Source of the DNA: Planctomycetaceae bacterium
Lineage (GTDB): Bacteria; Planctomycetota; Phycisphaerae; Phycisphaerales; SM1A02
NCBI GenBank assembly: GCA_002684315.1
Contig: NYVB01000187.1
Coordinates: 1-29,284, forward strand
DNA length: 29,284 nt
Direction of reading: 5' to 3'
How positions within the stretch are numbered: position 1 is the stretch's first letter; the number at the start of each line of letters is the position of its first letter. Positions 7,212-14,000 of this stretch are shown here, in pieces. The translations under genes were made by a program, and so were the position numbers. A model generated the notes under the pieces. The model had not been told where the DNA came from. It worked only from the letters and a program-made list of their open reading frames with translations, and did not search any database.

Positions 7212-8693
7212 ATGCCGAGCCCCCAACGCCTGCTTCTGATCATGATTTCACTTTGTCCACTGGCATCGCTTCCTCAAGCGGGAGTCGGCGGGCCGATTGA
7301 CAATCCCAAGTACGGTCTCGTGACGACCCACGGACCTGACTCCACGGCGGGAGGTTGGATGATCAACCTCGGTATCACTGGAATTCGCGTGCGATTGGAA
7401 CCCGACGCGCCTGAAGTTCTGAGCGTCGGCCACGTCTTCCCGGACTCCCCCGCTTCGGGACGACTCGAAATCGGAGACATCATCACCGGAACCGGCTCTC
7501 AAATGAACTTTTCCACGGCACACAAGTTCGGCTATGGGATGGACAAGTTCGGTTACGAGGGTCCGCTGATGGAGTTCTCCGAAACCCTCGAAGCATGCCA
7601 GGGAGTTGATGGCACGGGGCGCATGCGAATTCATTTCATAAGAGACGGTGAGGTGAAACAGGTGATGCTCGAAATCGGCAAGGCCTACGGAAACTTCTCG
7701 AAGAGCTACCCGTTCGAATGCAAGAAGACGGACAGGATCCTCGCCGAACTCCTTCCGTACATCGCGAAACGGCAGTTGGAGAATGGCACTTGGGGTGATC
7801 GACAGCACATCAATGCATTCGCCGCCCTTGCTTTGCTGGCAAGCGGAGATGAGCGCTACCGTGACCACACCCGCAAGGCCGCCCGGGCTTTCGCGGCAAG
7901 GACGTCAGACGTGATCGACTACACCAATTACGACTGCTGGACCCATTCCCTGTATGGAATCTATCTCGGGGAGTACTACCTCGCCACACGTGAGGAATGG
8001 GTCCTTTCCGAACTCGAAGAGATCAACCGCTGGCTTCCCAGGTCCCAGATGGGCAACGGTGGATGGGGTCACAGACCGGCCGAACGTCCGGGAGGCAACG
8101 GCTACGGAGCGATCAACATCCTTGCCATGCAATGCAAGATGGCCTGGGCCCTGATCGAAAGATGCGGGTTGCAGATCGATGAAGAAGGCTTCACTTCAGC
8201 CCATCGATTCGCGAAACGCGGAACAAACGCACTCGGCTACGTCTGGTACGCCGACAGTCTGGGTGGGGATGGCTATGCCGACATGGGACGCACCGGCGCA
8301 GCATCCATCGCACATGGACTGGCTGCGGAACGACCGGGCTATTCCGAGTATGCACTCAGATCCGCACGGTGCATCGGGGCGAATCCGGACACGTTCTGCG
8401 ACACGCATGGCTCACCGATACTGGGAATGGGATGGACCGCCCTGGGAGCAGCCATCGACCAGGAGTCCTTCAGAAGGATGATGGATGAGAATCGCTGGTG
8501 GTTCAGCCTCGCTCAGTGCAACGACGGTACGTTCTACTACCAACCGAATCGGGACAACAACCCACAGGACTACGAAGCCGCTCCAAGACTTTCCGCAAGT
8601 GCGGTGACGGCACTGATCCTTTGCATGAAAGACCGCAAGCTGGCGATGATGAATCTCGATGTCGGCTCATCCGAATCGGCTTCCGTAGAATGA
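7212..8693 (+). CDS. Exported DUF6288-like protein: PDZ-like domain plus alpha/alpha toroid
   Basis: The 493-residue product begins with a hydrophobic leader (residues ~6-20) that may be a signal peptide. Residues ~45-95 (GGWMINLGITGIRVRL, then VFPDSPASGRLEIGDIITG) have the look of a PDZ-like domain, here of the type found in DUF6288 proteins of planctomycetes and Verrucomicrobia. From about residue 165 on there are repeated helical hairpins with GTWGDRQHINAFAALALLA, GNGGWGHRPAERPGGNGYG and AASIAHGLAAERPG, the G-x-W-G pattern typical of alpha/alpha-toroid (prenyltransferase/terpene-cyclase-like) folds. It lacks the DxDD motif of squalene cyclases, so no cyclase activity is claimed. The start follows a GAGGAG site. 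A serine hydrolase gene begins 49 bp downstream on the same strand, suggesting co-transcription. Function unknown; a periplasmic binding or processing role is a guess. Confidence 0.65.
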   Translation: MPSPQRLLLIMISLCPLASLPQAGVGGPIDNPKYGLVTTHGPDSTAGGWMINLGITGIRVRLEPDAPEVLSVGHVFPDSPASGRLEIGDIITGTGSQMNFSTAHKFGYGMDKFGYEGPLMEFSETLEACQGVDGTGRMRIHFIRDGEVKQVMLEIGKAYGNFSKSYPFECKKTDRILAELLPYIAKRQLENGTWGDRQHINAFAALALLASGDERYRDHTRKAARAFAARTSDVIDYTNYDCWTHSLYGIYLGEYYLATREEWVLSELEEINRWLPRSQMGNGGWGHRPAERPGGNGYGAINILAMQCKMAWALIERCGLQIDEEGFTSAHRFAKRGTNALGYVWYADSLGGDGYADMGRTGAASIAHGLAAERPGYSEYALRSARCIGANPDTFCDTHGSPILGMGWTALGAAIDQESFRRMMDENRWWFSLAQCNDGTFYYQPNRDNNPQDYEAAPRLSASAVTALILCMKDRKLAMMNLDVGSSESASVE

Positions 8694-8742
8694 CCGCCAA
8701 CCGAATTCACCCGCAACCAGGACGTCGAAGAAGAGAAACACC

Positions 8743-9954
8743 ATGAATCGATACTTGCTGAAAAAATGCCCGCTCATCAAGGCATCCATTCTTCTCTTCG
8801 CCCTCACGTCACCAGCATTCGGTGAAGAGCTCAACCCCGAGATGGCGAACGAAATCATCGCGATCCAGGAGAACTTGATCGAAGACGATGTCACGGGCAG
8901 CAACATCACCATCGTGTGGCAGGATGGGAAGGAGATTCATCGCTCCATTCGCAATTCAGACCGCCCGGGTGATCGAGACATCACGGATGAGACGCTCTTT
9001 CCGATCTGGTCGATGTCGAAACCGATCACCATCGTCGCCATGCTGACCTTGCACGAACAAGGACTTTTCAAATGGGAAGACCCGGTGTCGAAGTACATCC
9101 CCTGCTTCGCAGAACTGACCGTGAAGGAGGGCGACACCCTGCGCCCTGCGAAGACCCCACTCAGAATCATCGATCTGATGACACATCGATCCGGGTTCGG
9201 GTACTTCAGCTGGGACGGTCTCCCACCCCTCCATGATGAACCTCACACGCTGCAGACCACGCATGCGAATCTTCAGGAGTTCTGTGAAGTCGCCGCGGAC
9301 CATCCACTGGAATTCGACCCCGGAACCCGGTACCTCTATGGAATCAACCAAGCCATTCTCGGCCGCCTGGTCGAAGTCCTCTCCGGCAAGGCATTCGCCG
9401 AGTACCTCGAGACCGCGCTCTTCGAGCCACTGGGCATGACGGAGACGAGTTTCATTCTGGACGAAAAAAGACGAGCACGCTTCCAGCCGCTTTGGATCAA
9501 TGCCGGAAATCTCAAGGGGTACACCCATCTGCTCGATGAGCTGAACTACGACCCTGACAGTACCGCTCATTTCGGGGGCGAAGGTCTGGTCTCGTGCCCC
9601 GCCGACTATGCCCGGTTCTGTGAGATGCTGGCCAACGACGGTGTCTTTCGTGGCACGCGTGTCATCTCCGAAGACAGTATCAAGGCGATGACCACCACCC
9701 ACAGTCAGGACATCTTTCCCGACATGATGCACGGAATGGACATGGGATTCAGTGTGTTCATTCTCAAGGATCCGTCATCCGAAGGTTCGATGGCTCCGCC
9801 AGGAACCTACGGCTGGTCGGGCTACCACAACACCCATTTCTGGATCGATCCGACGAATGACGTCTTCGCCGTCTTCATGACGCGAGCACGTGAATTCAAT
9901 GACGAGATTCCGGTGAGACTGCGCAAGGCCGTCTACGGCGAACAAACAGACTGA
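8743..9954 (+). CDS. Exported serine hydrolase of the class-C beta-lactamase/esterase fold
   Basis: The 403-residue product has a signal peptide (residues 1-27, ending SPAFG) and the beta-lactamase (COG1680) fold. The SxxK motif is SMSK (Ser90, Lys93), and the second motif lies in RYLYGINQAILGRLVEVLSG (Tyr199 in a YGI form like the YGLS variant of the family). The third box is YGWSGYHNTHFWIDP, which replaces the KTG/HTG of true beta-lactamases. The usual C-terminal segment (VFAVFMTRA) is present. The family includes esterases, D-aminopeptidases and penicillin-binding-like hydrolases; without the KTG box a resistance role is unlikely. It follows the DUF6288-like gene by 49 bp with a weak purine-rich site (AGAAGAG) before the ATG. 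Its actual substrate is unknown. No dockerin module is attached, unlike the neighbouring esterases. Confidence 0.85.
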   Translation: MNRYLLKKCPLIKASILLFALTSPAFGEELNPEMANEIIAIQENLIEDDVTGSNITIVWQDGKEIHRSIRNSDRPGDRDITDETLFPIWSMSKPITIVAMLTLHEQGLFKWEDPVSKYIPCFAELTVKEGDTLRPAKTPLRIIDLMTHRSGFGYFSWDGLPPLHDEPHTLQTTHANLQEFCEVAADHPLEFDPGTRYLYGINQAILGRLVEVLSGKAFAEYLETALFEPLGMTETSFILDEKRRARFQPLWINAGNLKGYTHLLDELNYDPDSTAHFGGEGLVSCPADYARFCEMLANDGVFRGTRVISEDSIKAMTTTHSQDIFPDMMHGMDMGFSVFILKDPSSEGSMAPPGTYGWSGYHNTHFWIDPTNDVFAVFMTRAREFNDEIPVRLRKAVYGEQTD

Positions 9955-9986
9955 GACGCTGCTTCGAGTTGCTGGGAGTTTGATGA

Positions 9987-10030
9987 GAACACTCGTTCAA
10001 TGCATCACTGAATGAGACGACAAAGTGTTC
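9987..10030. repeat. Imperfect inverted repeat after the serine hydrolase gene
   Basis: Arms GAACACT (9987-9993) and AGTGTTC (10024-10030) enclose a second imperfect pair CTCGTTCA/TGAATGAG (9992-9999, 10009-10016). It lies 33 nt after the stop at 9954 and could fold as a long, weak terminator or act as a DNA dyad. No T tract follows. Confidence 0.35.
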
Positions 10031-10050
10031 TAAATGGAGGCGATTCATAC

Positions 10051-10085
10051 ATGAACAATTGAAACAGTTGTTCATTTGCTATTCT
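10051..10085 (+). promoter_or_regulatory. Candidate promoter overlapped by a dyad
   Basis: An inverted repeat (ATGAACAATTG, AAA, CAGTTGTTCAT; 10 of 11 pairs) spans 10051-10075. Embedded in it is TTGAAA (10059-10064, five of six to the -35 consensus), followed after 15 nt by TATTCT (10080-10085, four of six to the -10 consensus). Transcription would start just before the ATG at 10109. The overlap of dyad and -35 suggests an operator, though a terminator for the upstream gene is an alternative. Confidence 0.35.
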
Positions 10086-10108
10086 TGGACCACAGAGGGA
10101 GTACCGAG

Positions 10109-11023
10109 ATGCCACGAACGTTCCGCCGACTTTTCATCATTGCCGCGATTCTGATGAGCATGCTCTGGACGAGCCGGGCCGAGGCTCAGGGGGATTCATG
10201 TGGTGATGGGTTCTGTGATTGGCCCCGCGAGGACGAGTTGAGCTGTCCGATCGACTGCGCCGGAATCTGCGGTGATCGCATCTGCAACCCCGAGACCGAA
10301 GATGAATGGAGCTGCCCGGAAGATTGCGGATACTGCGGGGATGGATACTGCGCGGAGACGGAAGACGAGTGGAGCTGCCCAGAAGATTGCGGGTATTGCG
10401 GAGACGGGCTCTGCTTCGGAGGCCTGGAGGATCCGGAGGACTGCTACGTGGACTGCGGCACCTGCGGAGACGGCATCTGCAGCTTCGATTTCGAGGATGA
10501 CTTGAGCTGCTACGAGGACTGCGGCTATTGCGGGGATGGGTTGTGCAACTGGGACTACGAGGGACAATCGACCTGCTACGTTGATTGCGGCTCACCCTGC
10601 GGAGATGGCATCTGCTGGTTCAATGAAACGGAAGACACCTGCCCCGAAGACTGCGCCGTCTGTGGTGATGGCTACTGTGCCCAGGATGAAGAATTCTTCT
10701 GTCCCGAGGACTGCATCGTCTGCGGGGATGGAATCTGTGACTTCGATGAGGAGGTCTTCTGTCCCGAAGACTGCACGGTCTGCGGTGACGGAATCTGTGA
10801 TTTCGAAGAGGACGCCTCGACATGCCCGAGCGACTGCCTCGAGAAGGTGCCGTGTCCGGGCGACTTCAATGACGACCGCATCGTGAACGGAAACGACATT
10901 GCCGTGCTTCTTTCACAATGGGGCGGCGCAGGTGATGCCGACCTCGATGGCGATCACATCATCGGCGGGTCCGACCTGACGATCATTCTTGCGAGTTGGG
11001 GCGAGTGCCCTAAATCGCCTTAA
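10109..11023 (+). CDS. Secreted cysteine-rich protein with ten CGDGxC repeats and a dockerin
   Basis: The 304-residue product has a signal peptide (1-26, ending RAEA). Residues 31-243 are ten tandem units of 18-20 residues, consensus CGDGxC-(8-11 residues, rich in Asp/Glu)-CPEDC, each with four Cys (40 Cys in all), separated by 2-3 residues such as GY or IV. Similar CGDGxC...CPxDC units occur in secreted proteins of myxobacteria and other bacteria. The spacing implies two disulfides per unit and the acidic residues suggest calcium binding. Residues 251-300 form a dockerin-like pair (GDFNDDRIVNGNDI, DLDGDHIIGGSDL) ending WGEC, followed by PKSP. GGGAG-type spacing (GGGAG at 10097-10101) 7 nt before the ATG supports the start. 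There is no catalytic domain, so it is likely a structural, binding or matrix protein. The repeats give the whole gene unusual base composition and long false open frames on other strands. Confidence 0.8.
   Translation: MPRTFRRLFIIAAILMSMLWTSRAEAQGDSCGDGFCDWPREDELSCPIDCAGICGDRICNPETEDEWSCPEDCGYCGDGYCAETEDEWSCPEDCGYCGDGLCFGGLEDPEDCYVDCGTCGDGICSFDFEDDLSCYEDCGYCGDGLCNWDYEGQSTCYVDCGSPCGDGICWFNETEDTCPEDCAVCGDGYCAQDEEFFCPEDCIVCGDGICDFDEEVFCPEDCTVCGDGICDFEEDASTCPSDCLEKVPCPGDFNDDRIVNGNDIAVLLSQWGGAGDADLDGDHIIGGSDLTIILASWGECPKSP
10199..10837 (+). repeat. Ten tandem CGDGxC/CPEDC coding repeats
   Basis: Ten in-frame units of about 54-66 nt per step. The last three (from about 10661) are closest in DNA and protein sequence (for example CVCGDGICDF...), suggesting recent duplication; the earlier units vary more, with CYVDC or CYEDC replacing CPEDC. 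Confidence 0.85.
10859..11008 (+). other. C-terminal dockerin-like module (WGEC-ending)
   Basis: The pair GDFNDDRIVNGNDI and DLDGDHIIGGSDL with the terminal LASWGEC matches the module of the CBM2 protein and, except for the end, that of the esterases. Confidence 0.8.
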
Positions 11024-11074
11024 AAAAAACATTTGAAGAACCCTCCACCAAAAAGTGAAGTACTTTAAATTCGA

Positions 11075-11100
11075 GCTTTGAGAGCGAGCGTTCTCGAAGC
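11075..11100 (+). terminator. Hairpin after the cysteine-rich gene, possible terminator
   Basis: GCTTTGAGAGCG, loop AG, CGTTCTCGAAGC: twelve pairs in RNA, two of them G-U. It lies about 50 nt past the stop at 11023. The exit side is not T-rich, so terminator activity is uncertain. A second short palindrome (GTGGTC AC GACCAC) follows at 11105-11118. Confidence 0.4.
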
Positions 11101-11147
11101 CACCGTGGTCACGACCACACACTCATTGGGGCCAAACAGTCAGGGGC

Positions 11148-11172
11148 AGCACCACCATTGAAACGTGGTGCT
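11148..11172 (+). promoter_or_regulatory. Hairpin in the leader of the third esterase gene
   Basis: AGCACCAC and GTGGTGCT form a perfect 8-bp stem with a 9-nt loop, ending 23 nt before the ATG at 11196. Just downstream the Shine-Dalgarno GGAAGG (11183-11188) sits in a small GACC-GGAA-GGTC hairpin (11179-11190) with a GNRA-type loop. This could influence translation, but is not proven. Confidence 0.35.
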
Positions 11173-11195
11173 TACTTCGACCGGAAGGTCTGTCA

Positions 11196-12242
11196 ATGAA
11201 ACCACCACACCACAGCTGTCTCATGTCAATGTGTCTCATTCTGGGAGGAATAGGCACTGCGACCTACGGAGATGTCGTCGAGCAGATTTCGACCAATAGA
11301 GGTTCCGTCAACCTGTATCTCCCTGATTCGTTCGACGAAAGCCAGGAATTGCCTCTGGTCGTCTCCCTCCACGGGTACACCAGCAACAGCAATGAACATG
11401 AAAACTACTTCAGACTTCGCAACGAGGTCGATGAGATGGGGTTCATACTGTGCATTCCGAATGGAACCCAGAACTTTCTGGGTTCGACATTCTGGAATGC
11501 GACGGACGCATGCTGCAACTTCACATTCAAAGGCGTGGATGACTCGGGATTTCTGAGAAATCTCATCGAAACGATCATTTCAGAATATGACGTCGACCTT
11601 GGGAGCATTCATGTTCTGGGCCATTCGAATGGCGGTTTCATGTCTCACAGAATGGGCTGTGATCATGCGGACCTGATTGCCTCGATCGCCAGCCTCGCCG
11701 GTGCGACGTTTCTCAACACCAACTCCTGCCAACCGGATCGAAGCATTCATGCACTTCAGATACATGGCGATCAGGATGATGTGATCGCCTACAACGGTGG
11801 TTGCATCGGAAACTGCTATCCAGGTGCGGAATTGACCGCGGAGATCTGGGCCGAGAAGAACGGATGCGACAGCACATCGCTGCCCGGCGATTCATTGAAT
11901 CTCGTCAACGGCATCTCAGGAGACGAAACCATCGTGCAGCGCTACGTCAAGGAATGCGACGAAGGCGGTTCCAGCGAACTCTGGAGAGTTCAAGGAGGCA
12001 ACCACGGCCCGTCCTTCAACGCGAACTTCAGAAGAGAAATGCTTGACTGGCTCCTCACTCATCGCAGAGACATGGAACCTTCATGCATCGGTGATTTCAA
12101 TGGCGACAGACTCGTCGATGGCTCCGACCTGAGCACCCTGCTCTCAAGTTGGGGAACGCAGGGAGAGGGGGATGTCAATGACGATGGGCAGGTCGACGGC
12201 GAGGATCTCGCCATCATCCTCACGAAATGGGGTGGATGCTGA
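11196..12242 (+). CDS. Secreted LpqC/PHB-depolymerase-type esterase with C-terminal dockerin (third copy)
   Basis: The 348-residue product starts with a signal-peptide-like segment (residues 1-25, hydrophobic CLILGGIG, ending ATYG). The LpqC-type hydrolase domain shows SLHGYTSNSNEHENY (oxyanion loop ~58-71), GHSNGGFM with nucleophile Ser144, the canonical QIHGDQDDVI (H190, acid D194 or D195) and GGNHGPSF (H270). Residues 299-348 are a dockerin-like pair (GDFNGDRLVDGSDL, DVNDDGQVDGEDL) and the protein ends exactly at WGGC, the clearest case of a Cys-terminal module here. GGAAGG lies 7 nt before the ATG. Of the three esterases this one keeps the standard HGxxD motif best. It converges on the TPR gene with only 31 bp between stops. 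Substrate unknown; extracellular polyester or acylated polysaccharide is inferred. Confidence 0.85.
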   Translation: MKPPHHSCLMSMCLILGGIGTATYGDVVEQISTNRGSVNLYLPDSFDESQELPLVVSLHGYTSNSNEHENYFRLRNEVDEMGFILCIPNGTQNFLGSTFWNATDACCNFTFKGVDDSGFLRNLIETIISEYDVDLGSIHVLGHSNGGFMSHRMGCDHADLIASIASLAGATFLNTNSCQPDRSIHALQIHGDQDDVIAYNGGCIGNCYPGAELTAEIWAEKNGCDSTSLPGDSLNLVNGISGDETIVQRYVKECDEGGSSELWRVQGGNHGPSFNANFRREMLDWLLTHRRDMEPSCIGDFNGDRLVDGSDLSTLLSSWGTQGEGDVNDDGQVDGEDLAIILTKWGGC

Positions 12243-12273
12243 TGAAGACCGGCTCACTCACGCATCGCGATGT

Positions 12274-13929
12274 TCACTCAGCTGCGACGACGGCCTCTCC
12301 GCAGTAACAGGAAGCAGGCGGCATGACATCGGCACTCCTCCAGGCTTGACGAAAGGCCTTGTCGGTGTGTGCCGCCTCCGAGGAACGCCCCTGACCGACC
12401 AGGGAATCACGAAGTCCGAGCAGCGCCCAGCCGTTGGCGGGAAAGATCTCGAGATCACGCAGGTACACGGCTTCGGCTTCCTTGTATCGACCTTCGATGT
12501 TCAAGAGCGCACCGTAGGCATGCCGAGCGGGCATCATCCAGGGAGCCGGTTCGGCATAGACGAAGGTCTCCTCGAGTTCGACGGCATTCTTGAGCAGTTC
12601 GAGACCGCGGTCACGATCTCCGGCCTTGAAGGCGATTTCACCTTCGAGCACCAATCGCGCGATGGGCATGATTTCGATCGCGGGTTGGTTGCCGAGCCAG
12701 AGTTCCTTGCCAGCGAAAGTCTTCACGACCTCGTCGAACGCCGCAAGCTCCTCGTTGGCCTTCCCGATACGACCCGTGTTCGCATAGGAGACTCCGCGTG
12801 CGTAGTGACGCATCGCCTGATTGATCACGGCCCATTCGGGCGCCTCGGGTTCATCGAGAATCACGTCCCACATGCCGAATCGAACGAGAACGTGCCAGAC
12901 ACAGGCGCCGACCCCATCACTGAACATCGAAAGCGCTTGCATGATCGGAGGGGGCACTTCCTCCCAGATCGCACGTGCGGCTGAAAGCGCTTCGCGACGT
13001 CGCCCCTGAAAAGTCGAGGCGAAGGCGAGAAAATGACGGTTGTGCGCCATGTAGAATCGATACTCGCCGGCATTGGGATCACCTTCGAACCAGGCGTCGT
13101 CGAGCGCGGCGGCGCGGCGGTTGCACTCCGCAGAGTCGTCATAGCGACCAGTCTGCATCCAGATGTGCGACGGCATGTGCACGAGGTGCCCGGATGCGGG
13201 GATGAGATCTCCAAGCCGATCGGCCGCAGGCTCCGCAAGCTCGGGCCAGGGCGAGGATTCCATGGTGTGGATGTAAAGATGATTGGCCATGGGGTGATTG
13301 GGATGTCGCTCCATGACACTTTCGAGAATCTCACGGAACGCCTCTGTTCGATCGACCGGCTCACCTTCGAGTGTCCAGTAGTTCCAGGGCTGGAGACAGA
13401 TCATCGACTCCGCCGTCCAGCATTCGACATCGGGGTCCATCGGGTAGGCGGCCATGACCTTTTCCATGGCTTCGAAATAGGCCTGATTCTGTTCGGTGAG
13501 ATCCTTCGGAGCGGGATAGGTGTACCTGCTGACGAGTGCCTCGATCAAGGCACGGTTCGCACCGCTCTCCCGCTCTCTGAACTCGAACGCCTTCTGGGAC
13601 GCGGCATAGGACCACTGGTCCTTCGGAGGCATGATCATGTCGTTGTTCTGGTTCGGCCCCGATGCGTACCCGATCCCCCACCATGCCATGGCGAATTCCG
13701 GATCCAACACCGTTGCTTCACGGAAGGAGGCGATCGCACCATCGAAGTTGTAGCCGTTCATCAACGCCAGGCCCTGATCGAACCACCGGCGCGCTTCTTC
13801 GGAGTCGGTGACGACGACTCGACGATGATCTCCAAGACGCTCGAGGATCATGGGCGGCGTCGGTGATGCCGGAGCGGGAATCGAGGGGGGATCAAGCAAG
13901 GTGCAAGCGAGGAGTGCGAGAAGGAACAT
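12274..13929 (-). CDS. TPR-repeat protein, possibly a lipoprotein
   Basis: The 551-residue product begins MFLLALLAC, which resembles a very short lipobox leader (Cys9) but lacks the usual Lys/Arg; export is therefore only likely. From about residue 40 it shows TPR-like helix pairs: ARRWFDQGLALMNGYNFDGA with FREATVLDPEFAMAWWGIGY, then further units around 200-300 and 380-520 (for example YGALLNIEGRYKEAEAVYLR, WALLGLRDSLVGQGRSSEA). Several conserved blocks between them, such as HLVHMPSHIWMQTGRYDDS, resemble a group of TPR proteins found widely in planctomycetes and related bacteria. TPRs mediate protein-protein contact; no enzyme domain is visible. AGGAG lies 6 nt before the ATG and fixes the start. 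It follows the kinase gene on the same strand by 71 bp and may be co-transcribed with it, so it could be a partner or output of that kinase. Confidence 0.75.
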   Translation of the reverse strand: MFLLALLACTLLDPPSIPAPASPTPPMILERLGDHRRVVVTDSEEARRWFDQGLALMNGYNFDGAIASFREATVLDPEFAMAWWGIGYASGPNQNNDMIMPPKDQWSYAASQKAFEFRERESGANRALIEALVSRYTYPAPKDLTEQNQAYFEAMEKVMAAYPMDPDVECWTAESMICLQPWNYWTLEGEPVDRTEAFREILESVMERHPNHPMANHLYIHTMESSPWPELAEPAADRLGDLIPASGHLVHMPSHIWMQTGRYDDSAECNRRAAALDDAWFEGDPNAGEYRFYMAHNRHFLAFASTFQGRRREALSAARAIWEEVPPPIMQALSMFSDGVGACVWHVLVRFGMWDVILDEPEAPEWAVINQAMRHYARGVSYANTGRIGKANEELAAFDEVVKTFAGKELWLGNQPAIEIMPIARLVLEGEIAFKAGDRDRGLELLKNAVELEETFVYAEPAPWMMPARHAYGALLNIEGRYKEAEAVYLRDLEIFPANGWALLGLRDSLVGQGRSSEAAHTDKAFRQAWRSADVMPPASCYCGEAVVAAE

Positions 13930-14000
13930 GATTTCTCCTGAACATTTGAAACTTAACGAGGAAGGCGAATCGGGCCATGGAGCGGAGAGGAGAGGTGAGG

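Noticed and set aside
7212..8693. Reading the toroid protein as a squalene or hopene cyclase linked to the carotenoid cluster
   Set aside because: It lacks the DxDD catalytic motif and a set of QW repeats, has a PDZ-like front domain and a leader peptide, and lies 15 kb from the cluster.
8743..9954. Reading the serine hydrolase as a beta-lactamase resistance gene
   Set aside because: The KTG/HTG box of true class C enzymes is absent and the gene is paired with a DUF6288-like gene, so an esterase or peptidase role is more likely.
10199..10837. Regular DNA repeats that might be mistaken for a CRISPR array
   Set aside because: Units are in frame, of varying length, have no unique spacers and encode the CGDGxC protein repeats.
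3057..12242. Interpretation of the dockerin set as a cellulosome operon
   Set aside because: No scaffoldin or cohesin is present, the genes lie on both strands, and the only carbohydrate-linked domain is one CBM2. An unknown anchoring role is the safer statement.
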